From NCBI GenBank assembly GCA_036365145.1, contig JAEOAD010000001.1, forward strand, positions 105,773,001 through 105,837,000: DNA of 64,000 nucleotides, given 5' to 3'. The notes under the pieces were generated by a model. It was not told the origin of the DNA. It worked only from the letters and a program-made list of their open reading frames with translations, and ran no database searches. Shown piece after piece: positions 10,636-21,935 of the stretch (position 1 is its first letter; each line of letters starts with the position of its first letter). Source of the stretch: Orientallactaga sibirica. Lineage: Eukaryota > Chordata > Mammalia > Rodentia > Dipodidae. The translations under genes were made by a program, and so were the position numbers.

Positions 10636-10783
10636 CACCTTTATTTTGGATTTTTGGAACAAGGTCTTGCTATACAGTCCTAGCTGGCTGCATATTCACT
10701 GAGTTGTTCAGGCTGGTCTCAGATTCACGGCTGTCCTCCTGCCTCAGCCTGAGTGAGGCGATTGCAGGTTTGCACCATCACGT
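10636..10783 (-). mobile_element. Old B1 SINE
   Basis: GGAACAAGGTCTTGCTATACA ... GGCGATTGCAGGTTTGCACC is a strongly diverged B1 on the minus strand. Confidence 0.55.
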
Positions 10784-10942
10784 GGAGAGCTCTCTCATTG
10801 TCTCATATTTCTTTTTTCCTATTCTGTCCCATGCTCTTTCCTTCTACCTTCATTCTCTTCTACTTTGCTTTTGCTTGCTATCATTTCTTCTCCCTTTGCT
10901 CAAGCTACTCTAATATCTTCCAGTAGAAAAACAGCATTTTAT

Positions 10943-10946
<4 letters not shown>

Positions 10947-10998
<52 letters not shown>
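10947..10998 (+). repeat. (TG)n microsatellite
   Basis: About 24 TG units followed by a short G run, abutting the ID-like SINE on its right. Confidence 0.97.
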
Positions 10999-11071
10999 GG
11001 GTATAGATTGAACCTAGGACCTTGCATATGCTAGGCAAGCACTCTACCACTGAGCTGTATTCCCAACCCTC
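10999..11071 (-). mobile_element. ID-like SINE
   Basis: Reverse complement of a tRNA-Ala/BC1-like head: GATTGAACCTAGGACCTTGC, CTAGGCAAGCACTCTACCAC. The TG run at 10947 is its probable tail. Confidence 0.75.
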
Positions 11072-11086
11072 CTTTGGTTTAGTTTT

Positions 11087-11230
11087 CTTTCTTTAGACAA
11101 GGTTTTGTGTGGCCCTGGTTGGTCTCAAACTCCCCAGGTAGCTGACGATGACCTTGGATCCCTGGTGCTCCTGCCTCCACTTCTCAAGCACTGGGAGGGA
11201 TTATTAGGTATGCACTGCCACACCTGGCTT
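11087..11230 (-). mobile_element. Old B1 SINE
   Basis: AGACAAGGTTTTGTGTGGCC ... CACTGCCACACCTGGC, reverse complement of a diverged B1. Confidence 0.65.
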
Positions 11231-11234
11231 CCTT

Positions 11235-11353
11235 TTTTAATTTTTAATTTTGAGACAGTCTTGCTAAATTGCTCCTGTAGACCTTCAACTTGCAACCCTT
11301 CTGCCTCAGCCTCCAGAGTGCTGGGATTACAGACCCATGCCACCAGACCTGGC
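11235..11353 (-). mobile_element. Old B1/Alu-like SINE
   Basis: TTTTGAGACAGTCTTGCTAA ... GCTGGGATTACAGACCCATG. The GGATTACAG core is closer to the primitive 7SL-derived form than to young jerboa B1, which reads GGATTAAAGG. Confidence 0.7.
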
Positions 11354-13094
11354 TCACACTTTACTTATCACAACATGCACATTCTGTTTATACGCCTTTT
11401 TTTCTCCTCTCACATCAAATACTCTTCTCTATGAGGACCTTCCTTCTTCCTTCTTCCTTCTCCCTTCTCCTGCCTCCCTCTTCCTCCTTTGCTCCTCCTT
11501 GCTCTTTCTCCCTCCTCCTTCTTTCTTTCTCCTTTATCTCTCTCTCCAACCCTTTCCACTCTTTCCCTCTTTCAGCCACTGCCTGAACATCTCAATCATA
11601 CCCTGTCCACAGATCCTTGCTGGTCTGATATTTTATACTAGGTGTGTCTGTTGCAACCATTCCCTTAAAAATTAAACCCATCTGCCCTGAACTGCAAACA
11701 GTCTCTCCCCTACCGGGGACAATAAATATTGATGACTTGAGGCATGATTGGCTTTTATGATGTTTGATGACAACCGGTATCAGTTACAGAACTTACATCA
11801 TTTAATAAAAAAAAAAGAAAAGGAAAAGCCTAGCAGGGATGTTGCATGTCAACAGACATTATTAAATGTCAAAAGAAATACATGTCCTTGCAAAGTCTGA
11901 AATCTAAACGATGTGAGGGTGCTGGGGAGGGCTTAAGGGGAGGGTATTTGGACAGCTTTTATGTGAAGTTGGGATATTGTTTCTTTTTGTGTCCACCCTA
12001 ATTTGTGCAGGCTGAGCTCTCCTGAGCTTTACTGAACCACGAAGCCTTTCTCGAGCCCCGCTTCTCTTCTTTGTGGGGAGTTGAGAAATAGCTCACTTGA
12101 CATCTTTCTCTGGCACCAATGGGAGACCCTTGAGATGCCTCTAGCTTGGCAGAAAACTGGATATACTGAAGGGCATGGGAGCTAGAAAATGACCAGGAGG
12201 TGAGGACACTCGTGTCCCTCTTTATTTTTGTCATCATGGTAGTCAAGCCTGTCCAGCTCCGAGGTTTAAAAGTGAATAAACCAAGATCTGGTACTCGAGC
12301 CCACAGGGTTGTAATTTTTACCCAGGTGTGTTAAATATAAGTAGCGTCATTAAAGGGGTGACTGCCAGCGTTTCTATTTACAGTATAGTCAGTCATAAAA
12401 AGAAAAGAGATTGGAAATAGTTTACTGCAATTTTAAATGTATTTATATGCCTTATGGAGCTGGCTTCTGACTACCTAAGCTACTTCCGGAGGCTCATTTG
12501 GTTATATTTAGAAAGATCATAAATTCTTGAGGTCTGGAGGGTGGTTTGGTGAAGTAAGCCCCTAAAGGCTTTTGTAATTGGAAAGGATAACCTGACTTCT
12601 GCAGGTTTCTAACTGGCCTGCCTCCTGCCCCTGCAGCTCATGCTGGGGGAGACTTGGGCTTCTCTTTAATTCCAGGAAGGTTACGGAATAGAGAGGACAG
12701 AGTGGCAAAGACAACGCAGAGATTTGTGCTGCTGGCTTCTGCACTGGTGAAGCAAGGTCACCACTTACAGCTATCTCACAGGGTCCTTGACCAGCTCACA
12801 GCACTGCTGTTTGTGAAAAGGGATTGAAGATGGGACCCACTGAGAGTTGTCTCTGGAAAAGCAGGATGCCTCTTGGGCACTTTAGTCCAGTCATGTGACA
12901 CCCTCACAGAGCCTCCATTTAGCATCTTTGAAATGGAAATGGTAACACTTACTTCTGAGGCTTTTGGTGGAAAATGCACATAAAGTGTGTGTGGGAGTAT
13001 GTGTGTGTGCGCGCACGTGCACACACGCATGCATGCTACTTAGTAATCAAGGAAGTCCTGTATTCTGTCACTCAGAACTATTGTCCCACTGACT
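11354..13094. other. Unique sequence with a pyrimidine-rich tract
   Basis: 11440-11560 is CT-rich low complexity (CTTCCTTCTTCC repeats). A short purine-pyrimidine alternating run TGTGTGTGCGCGCACGTG lies near 13005. The rest, about 11,580-12,980, is unique with no exon pattern recognised. Confidence 0.55.
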
Positions 13095-13436
13095 GGGGGG
13101 CTGGCTTAGGGCATAAGAGTGCTTGCTGTGCAAGCATAAGGACCCTAGTTCTATTCCCAGCATCCATGTAAAAGTTGGGCAAGGATGTGCACACCCATAG
13201 TCCCTGCACCAAAAGTGTGGAGACAAGAGGATCATGGGGGCTCACTGGTCAGCCAGTTTGAAAAAAGTGAGCCCCAGGCTTAATGAGAGGCCCTACCTTA
13301 AGGAAATAAGGCAGAAGACAGAGAGGGCTAGCAACATCTTCTCTGACTTTTATAAATGTGTGTATGGGGCATGTGCCTACACCGCACATGCACCACCCAT
13401 ACTACAGGCACACAAGCACACCAAGATGGATGAAAA
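13095..13436 (+). mobile_element. B4-type SINE
   Basis: GGGGGCTGGCTTAGGGCATA head, GGGGGCTCACTGGTCAGCCAG centre and a CACATGCACCACCCATAC tail. A GAAA microsatellite follows directly, as is common at SINE ends. Confidence 0.8.
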
Positions 13437-13443
13437 GAGATGA

Positions 13444-13491
<48 letters not shown>

Positions 13492-13622
13492 AAAGGAAGA
13501 AAATGAAAGAAAGAAAAAGAAGGAATAAAATGAAAGGAGGAGGAAAGAAGGAAGGGAGAGGAGGAAAAAAGGAAAGAGGGAGGGAGGGAGGGAGGAAGAA
13601 AGGAAAGAACAAAGGAAGGAAG
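13437..13622 (+). repeat. (GAAA)n and purine-rich low complexity
   Basis: About 12 GAAA units (13,442-13,492) then degenerate GA/GGA blocks. Poly-F/poly-L and poly-K open frames across it are artefacts. Confidence 0.95.
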
Positions 13623-13746
13623 CATGGATCACAACCCTGATGCTGGATGCCAGTAAGGCTGTTGGGAGCAGAGAGAAATTATGACAGTGCTGGTGATATC
13701 ACTCCAGGACAGAAGAATGTGGGTTTCAGCAAAAGCGGAGGAAGGA

Positions 13747-13902
13747 ACCAGGTGTGGTGGTACACGCCTTTAATCCCAACGCTCAGGAGGCAGAGGTTGG
13801 GAGAATCTCCCTGAGTTAGAGGCCACCCTGAGACTACATACCGAATTCCAAGTTAGCCTGGGCCTACCTTGAAAAGCAAAACAAACAAACAACAGCAACA
13901 GA
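13747..13902 (+). mobile_element. B1 SINE
   Basis: ACCAGGTGTGGTGGTACACG ... TAGCCTGGGCCTACCTTG, with an internal deletion of the usual TAGAGTGAGACC block, then an ACAAACAAAC tail. Confidence 0.9.
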
Positions 13903-14502
13903 AATAGTGGAGGAGGAAGTTACAGGGAAGATGGTGGGGACGGGTGGGGGGGGGGGAGTCCACATGTTGTTGCTGCAGGTTTGCAGGGTGGGGAATGAGG
14001 ACCCTGGGGAGTCAAGCTGTTAAGTTTCATCTAATGGAGTCAGCCAAGGCCATTAGGAATGTGAGAATGGTGCTGAAAGGAAAGAATGATACTGAACTTG
14101 GAGCAGAGCACAGGGTGGGGGGGGGTCACATATGAAGCTAGAATGATGTGTTGCAAGACCTGGGATGAGGAGACTGGAAAGAACAGTGCAAAATCTGTCA
14201 GGATCTTCATAGATACTGTCGTGGTGTTCACGTCGATGTGGTTTGTCCTGTTTCCACGCAGTTGGAATGAAACAGGACGGCTGGGAAGGTCCTGTGTGGG
14301 CTCACATTGGCCTTCCTGAGGAGCCAGCCCAATATTCCTATTATTCCGATGATTTTAGTCACTGGAGAGGAGGATTCTCTGACATGCCTTTCTGGTGATG
14401 CGACCAGCAAATCTCCTCTCAGCCAAACATGAAATTCCACTGAGGTATTTGGTGGGCTGATGGAGGGTCCTCAAAGGGTAAAGGTTCACCCAATCTTGTG
14501 TA
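13903..14502. other. Unique sequence with G runs
   Basis: A G-rich patch at 13,932-13,960 and another at 14,117-14,126, otherwise high-complexity sequence without a recognised gene. Confidence 0.5.

Positions 14503-14552
<50 letters not shown>
14503..14552 (+). repeat. Compound (TG)n(AG)n microsatellite
   Basis: TGTGTGTG passing directly into about 15 AG units. Both strands show spurious low-complexity frames (RERERE, SLSLSL, THTHTH). Confidence 0.97.
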
Positions 14553-14554
<2 letters not shown>

Positions 14555-15246
14555 TGTTCAAAAGGCCTCCCACTTTTTCCAAAAGACTGTCCCCAACTTC
14601 ATTAAGGACAAGTGCAAACAGATGAGGAGGGGAGGCGGATTTCATAATCAGAACAGGTTCTTTGCCACTGACCACCATCAAATTAAAAACCAAACCCCAC
14701 CATCCCCCCAATCTCCTCCTTGTGGAAGTTGTCCCTTTAATTGAAGCAGGCAAGCTGGAGTTGTTTTCCTCTAAGGAATTTAAGAGAACCAACATGTTTT
14801 CCTTTCCTCTTTGCATTGCTTAAAATATTTCACTTCTTAAAGTAACCTCGGTTTGTTACACTACATTTTTGTTGTTGTTGTTGTTTTCTTTTGCTTCTTT
14901 GTCCTTGTTTAAAAAAAAAAAAGGATTTTTTTTTTTTTAAGGTAGAGAAGGCCAGCTCCAGGAAAAGAAGAAGAAGAAAAGACCCCACAACTTCTGGTTG
15001 TCAGAATCGGAATGCATATCAGTTATGCTGGGAGACAATGAAAACATCAAAAAGCGCATGCAAGCTATGAAAAATTCAGGTCCTCTGAAGCAATGTGGGA
15101 CACATTCGGTTGTGCTCCTCATTTGCATGTCGGTACCCACAATGCTCTGCAAGCTTCCCCGCTCTTTCTAAGCAGCCCCTGGGTCTGAGCTCTAGGGAAC
15201 AAAGCGAAAGGTTCGAGGTGCTGCGGTGGGTGGCGGCAGCACGTGT
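14553..15246. other. Unique sequence with an octamer motif
   Basis: Includes a (TTG)n patch near 14,866, a T run near 14,928 and an otherwise complex block at 14,950-15,240. ATTTGCAT, the POU octamer, lies at 15,121-15,128. Its spacing to any promoter is unknown. Confidence 0.45.
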
Positions 15247-15279
15247 GGGGCTGGGGTGGGTGGGTGGGGTGGGTGGGGG
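15247..15279 (+). other. Guanine-quadruplex-type G-run cluster
   Basis: Eight G runs of three to five bases within 33 bases, separated by T or CT, satisfy the usual G3+N1-7 pattern several times over. The surrounding 200 bases are GC rich, unlike most of the window. Confidence 0.75.
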
Positions 15280-15357
15280 AGAGGACTTCTCCCACCGTGC
15301 TGATTAGCCGGGAGCCCTGGAGGGCTTAATCACAGGCTGGGGAGCCGGGCCTTGTCT

Positions 15358-15381
15358 TTTGTTGTTGTTGTTGTTGTTGTT
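15358..15381 (+). repeat. (GTT)n microsatellite
   Basis: About seven GTT units. Confidence 0.95.
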
Positions 15382-16256
15382 GGTCTCTGTTCTTTTAGCC
15401 TTCCTCCGCTTCCCTTTTCCCCCAGATAGCTGTGAGGCACAGGCGCAGAAGACATGCCAACCTTTAGAAGCCCTGGCTGCCTGGCTGGCTGGCTGACAGC
15501 TCCAAGCAAGCTCGCCTGCAACTGGGGACTGTGTGCCCTGCTTTCTGCCTCGTCCCTTCCTTGAGCTGCTACTTGGTCAAGGTGAAAGACTCGGAGGTCC
15601 CAAGGTAGCCTGCTGCTGGGGAGAGAGCACGATTGGGGTCTCTGAGCTCAGCTATTTTGCTTTACACTCCTGCAGAAATGGTTGCTCATGGAGCCCTGGC
15701 AGGGCCATTGCTTGCACGTTCAGAGTAAGGAGAGTCGAATCCAGCCCCCTGCCTCAGCTCCTCTTCTATGTGTGTGTCCCATACCACTCACTTGCCAAGC
15801 CTGCCCTGAGGAGTCCGTAGCTATGGAGCTGGGCAAGACTGTTATTAACGCTTGTGGTTTTGAACAGGACCAAGCATCCTGGGGCATTGCAAAAGTACAT
15901 TTTTAAAAATAAGTAAATAAAAGTAACACACTATTTGAGGCCGCCGCCTGGGAGGTTGTGCTCTGGGTTTGTGCTTTGATTTTTTTTTTTTTTTTTGAGC
16001 CTCCTTTTCGTGGATGTTGCCAGACTCCTTAAGCTGGACTCATTTAGCAGTGAAAACATCTGGGCAGAAATGGGAGTGTGGACATGTGTGGACCCTCAAC
16101 CCACTTCCCGGAACCCCAAGTTTCAAGGGTAAGATAAAAGGGAACCTCGCCCCAAATTCAGGAATGATTTACCCTGCAAGCCATATCCAGCCAACAGGTT
16201 TGTTTACTTCAGAAAATGTATCCATTTTCATTGCCAACATCATCTCTCTATCTATT
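15382..16256. other. Unique, moderately GC-rich sequence
   Basis: No repeat recognised apart from short T runs near 15,980. Open frames of up to 95 codons have no recognisable domain. Confidence 0.5.
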
Positions 16257-16326
16257 AATGGTACTGGGGATTGAGCACAGGGTCTCATGCCAACCAGGCA
16301 AGCAACCTACCACTGAGCCTTAGCCC
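16257..16326 (-). mobile_element. ID-like SINE fragment
   Basis: GGTACTGGGGATTGAGCACA ... CAAGCAACCTACCACTGAGC matches the reverse complement of an ID head, like the copy at 10,999. Confidence 0.7.
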
Positions 16327-16342
16327 CAGAATGCCCCACACC

Positions 16343-16455
16343 TTTATTTTGAGACAATCTTGCCAAGTTGCCTAGACTGGCCTAGAACTTAAAATCCTCC
16401 TGCCTCAACCTCTCAAGTACTGGGGATTACAGAGTCATATCAGCAGTCTAGCTAC
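16343..16455 (-). mobile_element. Old B1/Alu-like SINE
   Basis: TTTGAGACAATCTTGCCAAG ... CTGGGGATTACAGAGTCAT. It stands next to the ID-like piece in the same orientation, as at 10,999-11,353, so the pair may be an ID-B1 composite. Confidence 0.65.
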
Positions 16456-17400
16456 TTGCCAACATTTAACATCAGAAGTTGTGATCAGCTTTGGGAAAAA
16501 CTTTTAGAGATCTTGGACACGAGGCTACGTTTGGCATAGGAACCACACCAGCCAGGGTTATGTGGACAGCGGCCCCGAGGGGAGAGTCTCCTTTCCTGCT
16601 GGTTAGGCTGCCCACCAGCATGTGTGTTCCTGCCTGGCTCTTGTAGACCTTCGCCTGCCCAGCCCTGACTGAATCTCAGTCTAACTCCTCCAAGACTTTA
16701 TTTGTTATCTGGAACACTGGCATAGGGCTGACCCAGCCCTCAGCCTTGACAGCCAGTCCCAGTGGCTATGAGAAGAGACAGGACCAGGCTGGTGACTGCC
16801 TCATAAGTGCTTCCAACTTTTCTAGCAAATGCGACTTCTACCTGTTGCAGCCCGAGGGGACTATTCTGGCCTCCCACCCCCCTCTTGGCAAGTGTGTTTT
16901 TCCTTCTCTGATGCTGAAAGGAATCCGGGGTGAGGGGGCATTGCAAGGTTTGGATTTTAAAAATTCCTCCCCAGATTTGTTGTGTCTAATTTGGGCTGCA
17001 AGTGGTTTTGGGTGTCAACGACTCCCCACTGTTTGGTCTGCACAGCCATGTCTGTTGAACTTGGACAGCGGTGAAAGCCCATTTCCTCAAAGAAAATCTA
17101 AATACATCTACACGTTTATTCCCATGTGAGCCTTTACATTTCTGTGGGTCTCACCACACCTCAGAAACCGTGAACAGGAGTGTCCAGGGGAGAAAACAAG
17201 CAGGTTATCCCAGCTTCTGCTGTAAACTCCAGGAAAAGAAAAATGCACCAGCCAGTCCACACAGTGCAGTGCGAGGTGATAAAGACACGTGGGCAAGGGC
17301 TTAGATTGACGTCTTGTTTTCTTATGACTGAAGGGTAAACAATACCGCAAAGAAGTGGGATGGGAAATCAAACGGGAAAATCAGAACAATGAAGGAAGAC
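16456..17400. other. Unique sequence
   Basis: No repeat or exon pattern recognised. The longest open frame (16,746-17,129, plus) shows no domain. Confidence 0.5.
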
Positions 17401-17545
17401 GTCACTTGTTTTTGCATGTGCGTGGTACGTATGTCTGATGTGGTGTGTGGGGTGTGTGCATGATGTGTATGTACCCATACACCACCACATGGGCTTGCCT
17501 GCAGTGGCCAGTGAGAAACATTGGCCACCCCACCCTCACTCACCC
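17401..17545 (-). mobile_element. Possible old SINE with degenerate TG tail
   Basis: TGTGGTGTGTGGGGTGTGTG, then GGGCTTGCCTGCAGTGGCCA and CTCACTCACCCACTCG. The layout recalls 8322-8671, but the head is not recognisable. Confidence 0.3.
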
Positions 17546-17746
17546 ACTCGTTTTTGCTTGTAATGGAACTCTAATTGATTCCTTAGCTTGTCAGTTGTGA
17601 GCCCTGGAAAGTGGTGTAGTGGAAAGGCAAGAGAGATGAATGTTGTGTTTGGCCCACAATTCCATTTCTAAAAGGATGCCTAAGGATGAAGAGTAAGAGG
17701 TAGGCAGCTGAGGGTAACAGGTCCCAGGTAGTGAACAGTTTTATTT

Positions 17747-17952
17747 TAAATTTCAATTTTTATTTATTATTTATTTGCAAGGAGAGAGGAGACAAAGAGA
17801 AGGGGCATGCAAGGGCCTCCTGCCACTGCAAACAAATTCCAGATGCATGCACCACTGTATGCATCTGACTTCAGATGGGTACTGGGAATTGAACCCAGGA
17901 CTTTAGGCTTTGTAAGCAAGTGCCTTAACCATGGAGCAAATTCTCCAGCCCC
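17747..17952 (-). mobile_element. DIP-like tRNA SINE
   Basis: TTTTTATTTATTATTTATTT, a GA-rich tract, ACAAATTCCAGATGCATGCA and a diverged head ending CTCCAGCCCC. Confidence 0.88.
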
Positions 17953-18278
17953 AGTTTTTTTTTTTTTTAAAGGGGGAAATATGCTTCAGCTTGCAATGTG
18001 GCATCCTATTTTTGTTTATCTCTTTTTCTCCCTAAAGGAATTCCCCTTTCCTAGAAACTTGATGTAAAGATGTAAACATGATTACTGCCTATCAAGAGAC
18101 CTGATGAATCTGGTTTTTCTTTATCTCTTCCTCCCTAAATATGTACATCTACTTTAGAAAAAAAGAACAGTCAATGTCACCAAGCAGTTTTTTTTCTCTC
18201 CCATTTCTGGTGACCCCATCCTGCTTTACAGCTCGGTCTTTGGTTCTTCTCTTAAGTCCTATAATAAAAATCTTTCTA

Positions 18279-18494
18279 GGGCCAGAGAGATGGCTCAGCA
18301 GTTAAGGATCTTGTGTGCAAAGCCTAAGGACCTGGGTTCTAGTCCCCAGTACCCACATAAAACCAGATGCACAAAGTGGCAAATGCACCTGGGGTTCATT
18401 TGCAATGGCTGGAGGTTCTAGTGCACCCATTCTTCCCCCCACCCCGACTCTGTTTTGTGTCTCTTTCTATGTGCAAATAGATAAATAAAATTGG
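18279..18494 (+). mobile_element. DIP-like tRNA SINE, short variant
   Basis: GGGCCAGAGAGATGGCTCAG to AAATAGATAAATAAAATTGG. AAAATCTTTCTA on the left and AAAACTCTTTCTAA on the right are a probable target duplication with a one-base indel. Confidence 0.9.
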
Positions 18495-19221
18495 TTAAAA
18501 CTCTTTCTAAACTTCATCCTCTGTGGTCCATGGATTTTACTCTCCAAGTTCATAAGACAAGAACATGGAGGCCACTAACTGAGTGGAAGTTTTGCATGAC
18601 TGTTACTGTCTGGGGTTAAAATCCAACCAAGAACTGAGAATGGCTCAAAGACACCCCAAATTTCCATATCATTAGGGATAGAGTATAGAAACCCTACTGG
18701 CTTCTCTCTGAGGAAGCCATGGACTTTCAGAGATTGCTCCACTCTAGGTCCCTTGTAACATGGGCCACTTCCTGGGAAGTACTTGGCCTAGAATCTTCAT
18801 ACCCAGATTGAGGGGGGAGGAGGGTGGGGTGTGTGCTCAGTGCCCAAGGGTGCCAAGGCCTGACTGAGCTGAGACAAGGCCAGGGTTGACAGGCAAGAGG
18901 GGCAGCCTTGTGACCCTCTGAGTCACATGTGAAGAGGCCATTAAAGATGCAAAAGGAGTCTGAACCCTAAAGGGCATGCTGGGAAAGACCGATAACCAGG
19001 CAATGACGGCGACTTGCACGTGAGGCTGGTGACTTATTACAGTCAGTGACTGTCAGATGTGGACAGTTGTTGAACCAGGTTAATGGGGGAGGCCGAGCTT
19101 TTCTGTACCCCGTGCACAGACACAGACCACCTGTCAGAGGCATTGTGCAAGGACGTTTGGAGACACCAGCAGCCTACACAGCCTACACAGGTCATTTTTC
19201 AAAAGGCAATCTTTCAGATTT
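18495..19221. other. Unique sequence
   Basis: No repeat or exon pattern recognised. Confidence 0.5.
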
Positions 19222-19271
19222 GTTAGTCTTTGCAGACAAGTGCCTTAACCACTAAGCAATCTCTCCAGGCC
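19222..19271 (-). mobile_element. DIP-like SINE head fragment
   Basis: Only the first 50 bases of the element remain (reverse complement of the A-box region): CTTTGCAGACAAGTGCCTTA and AAGCAATCTCTCCAGGCC. Confidence 0.8.
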
Positions 19272-21449
19272 AGGGATTCCGTTTTTAAAGGTCTTGGAAG
19301 GACTTAGGAGAAAGGCAGATACTGAGTGTATGTTGAGTCTGGTCAGATTCGACTTGCTGTTTGTAGCAGACATCTGAGCTAACAGCCTGGCTACACAGAG
19401 GCATATGACATGAAGTCTCTGGAGCTTAAGAATCCCGTGGCTGTGCGAAAGCTTCATGTAGATCTTCATGCTGTTGTTTTCTGTCTTTCTGCTCTTTGAT
19501 CTAAGGTTCACAAATTAACCCCAAGATTGCCTCATGGTGGCAACATGGCTGCTGGAATTCCACTGGTCACATACAGGTTTCAAGCAGGAAGATGGAGCAC
19601 AAGGAGAAAGCTGGTCTTCCTAGAAGGTTCAATTGCGGTCCACATAGTTCACTGACCACTTCTAATGATAAAAGATAGCAGGACATATATTCCATTTCCC
19701 TGGGTGTTTTCTCCCATTGAGTGAAATCCTGCTTCCATTAGTGAAGAGAAAGGGGAGAAAAGGCAGTGAGGAAGCAGCTGCAGACCCCACTTTGCAAGAA
19801 TGAGACTTCTTTATGGAGGATGAGAAGGAAGGGAATTCACCAAGGCAACGCCTGCCCGCCTGCCTCGTGCCTTGTCCTGAGAGATGCTCAGCTCTGGGAC
19901 ATTCTTTACTGTGACCCAGCGATGTGGCAAACACAATACCTCTGTGCCTGGGGCACATAATTAGTCCCTTCACTATTCAGATCCTGCTGCCAAGGGCTTG
20001 GTTAATTGCACTGACTTCCCTTCATTATTTTCAGCTGTTTAAAGTGCCTCTAAGAATGCTCAGCCTCTATTTGGTAATGAAGCCTCTGGTGAAAAATGGA
20101 GCCTGACAGGTATGTGAACAGAAATGCTCAGCAGTGGCTGGAAGAGCTGCTGGGGTAGCAGGGCAGGTAGATGGAGAGATAGGAGAAGGATCAAGTCTTT
20201 GGTGGACCTTGAGTATTCCTCAACCTCAAATGTACTGCCTCTTGCTGACTCAGGCAGGCTCTTGCAGAATATTTAATGACTGCGGCTAAACCAAACACTG
20301 GCATTTCTTGCTTTAAAAAACAAAAGTCTACAGAAATTAAAGCTACTGTGTAAGACAGGCGCCAACTTTCCACTCCTGTGTTTGTTCAGCTTTCTTTGCT
20401 GCTCCCACCCTGCTCCAGCCCCAAAACAAACAGACGCTATCAATTTTCCCAAGATGGCAGCCCAGCAGCTAAGCCAGGTGCTGTGCGATAAAGTGGGCTC
20501 CCAGGACACGCTGCTTAATGGGGCCTGGGATAGGCTCCGGGTTTCTTTGTCCCAGGGTTAGGAAAGCTCCTCCTGCCCTTTCCTGAGGGGTTGTTGAAGG
20601 GGAGGGTCACCTCCTGGTGCACCTAACAGCGACTTCAAGGCAAGGTGGCCGTGGCCAGTCCTAGAGGGCAGTGACCCTTACCTAGAACCCCAGGTCTCAC
20701 CAACACCTGACTCTGCAGAAAGGCCTGTTGAAAAAGATTAATTCTGCATGTTATTCATACTGGCGACTTATACAAATGCTTTTCACTCTAGTTTTGCTAT
20801 AAAATCCATAAAAACACAAACTATGTCCTTCTTGTCCTCGAATCTCACCTTCTACCCAAACATAATAGTGCTCAGTATATATTAGTTTAGTGATCATGTA
20901 GATAACATTACCTCATTGCTGTCTGGAACCATGTTTGAGTTGGCTACCCCCATTCCTTTTGTTCTTGAGTTTTTGATATATTTTCTCCGGGGCATTTTCC
21001 TTATGCATTTTTTAGTGATCAGAATTATATGGTATAGGCATAACATGTTCCCTATGTGTCCATATAGGCTAAGTTGCTGTAACAAAGAGACCCCAAACTA
21101 TAGAGGCTGAAATTCAATGAAACAGAGTGGGCTTCTCTCCTATGACTGTCGAAAGATGGTTTAGGGCAGATGGCTAACTCTGTGTACAAGGGAACAGGGA
21201 AGCAGGCTGGAAGAGTGGCTCCAACTCCCTAAGACACATGGGCACATCTTGATCCCTGTGGTTCATCTCATGTTTAAGCCAAGGGCAAGAAGAAGGAAAA
21301 ATGGAGAATAAGCACCTTCCTTATAAAAACACAACATAATATAACACCCTTTCTTCTTGCCTTATATTGAGGTTGATTTGAGCTCAAGATCCACGTTGCC
21401 ATAGGTATATTGGCCAGGAGCAGTAGTTCAGTACTAAAGAGTGGCCTGA
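19272..21449. other. Long unique stretch
   Basis: About 2.2 kb with little recognisable repeat. 21,066-21,310 (GTTGCTGTAACAAAGAGACC onward) resembles an old mammalian interspersed repeat that I cannot name. CAAGATGGC (20,451-20,459) is a YY1-like core. No exon chain seen. Confidence 0.5.
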
Positions 21450-21658
21450 GGGCTGGAGAGATGGCTTAGTGGTTAAGGCACATGCCTGCGATGCCTAAGG
21501 ACCCTGGTTCAATTCTCCAGGTCCCACATTAGTGAGATGCCCATGGTGGCACATGCGTCTAGAGTTCGTTTGCAGTGGTTAGAGGCCCCAGCGTGCCCAT
21601 TCTCACTCTCCCTCTCTCTCTGTCTCTAATAAATAAATAAATCAAAATAAAATATTAA
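21450..21658 (+). mobile_element. DIP-like tRNA SINE, short variant
   Basis: GGGCTGGAGAGATGGCTTAG, B-box GGTTCAATTCTCC, CT tract, AATAAATAAATAAATCAAAA tail. Confidence 0.95.
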
Positions 21659-21672
21659 AAAAAAATAAACGA

Positions 21673-21935
21673 GGGCTGGAGAGATGGCTTAGCAGTTAAG
21701 GCGCCTGCCTGCTAAGCCTAAGAACCCAGTTCCAATCTCCAGGTCCCACGTTTAGCCAGATGCAAAGTGACGCAAGGGCGCAATGCCACACTTGCTCACA
21801 AGGGGGTACATGCATCTGGATTTCGTTCATAGCAGCTGAGACTCTATCTGTCTCCCTCTCCATCTCTCTCTTTCTCTCTCTGGGTCTCTCTCCAAAAATA
21901 AAAACTATAAAAAATATAAAAAAAATAATAAACAA
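21673..21935 (+). mobile_element. DIP-like tRNA SINE, long variant
   Basis: Follows the short copy after its A-rich tail. It has the extra GTGACGCAAGGGCGCAATGCC block and ends TCTCTCCAAAAATAAAAAC. AAAAATAAACGAG and AATAATAAACAAG flank it as an imperfect duplication, so it appears to have inserted in the tail of the first. Confidence 0.92.

Noticed and set aside
11105..11434. Plus-strand frame starting at a B1
   Set aside because: It runs antisense through two old B1-type SINEs. This is a familiar repeat artefact.
13005..13030. Z-DNA-prone CG/TG alternation as a regulatory element
   Set aside because: The alternating stretch is short and lies just before a B4. There is nothing else to support a function.
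13328..13640. Hydrophobic FFLSFFLS-type frames that mimic membrane proteins
   Set aside because: They are the reverse translation of GAAA/GGA low-complexity sequence.
14355..14816. A 153-codon minus-strand frame
   Set aside because: Its core is the TG/AG microsatellite (SLSLSL, THTHTH). The flanks carry no domain.
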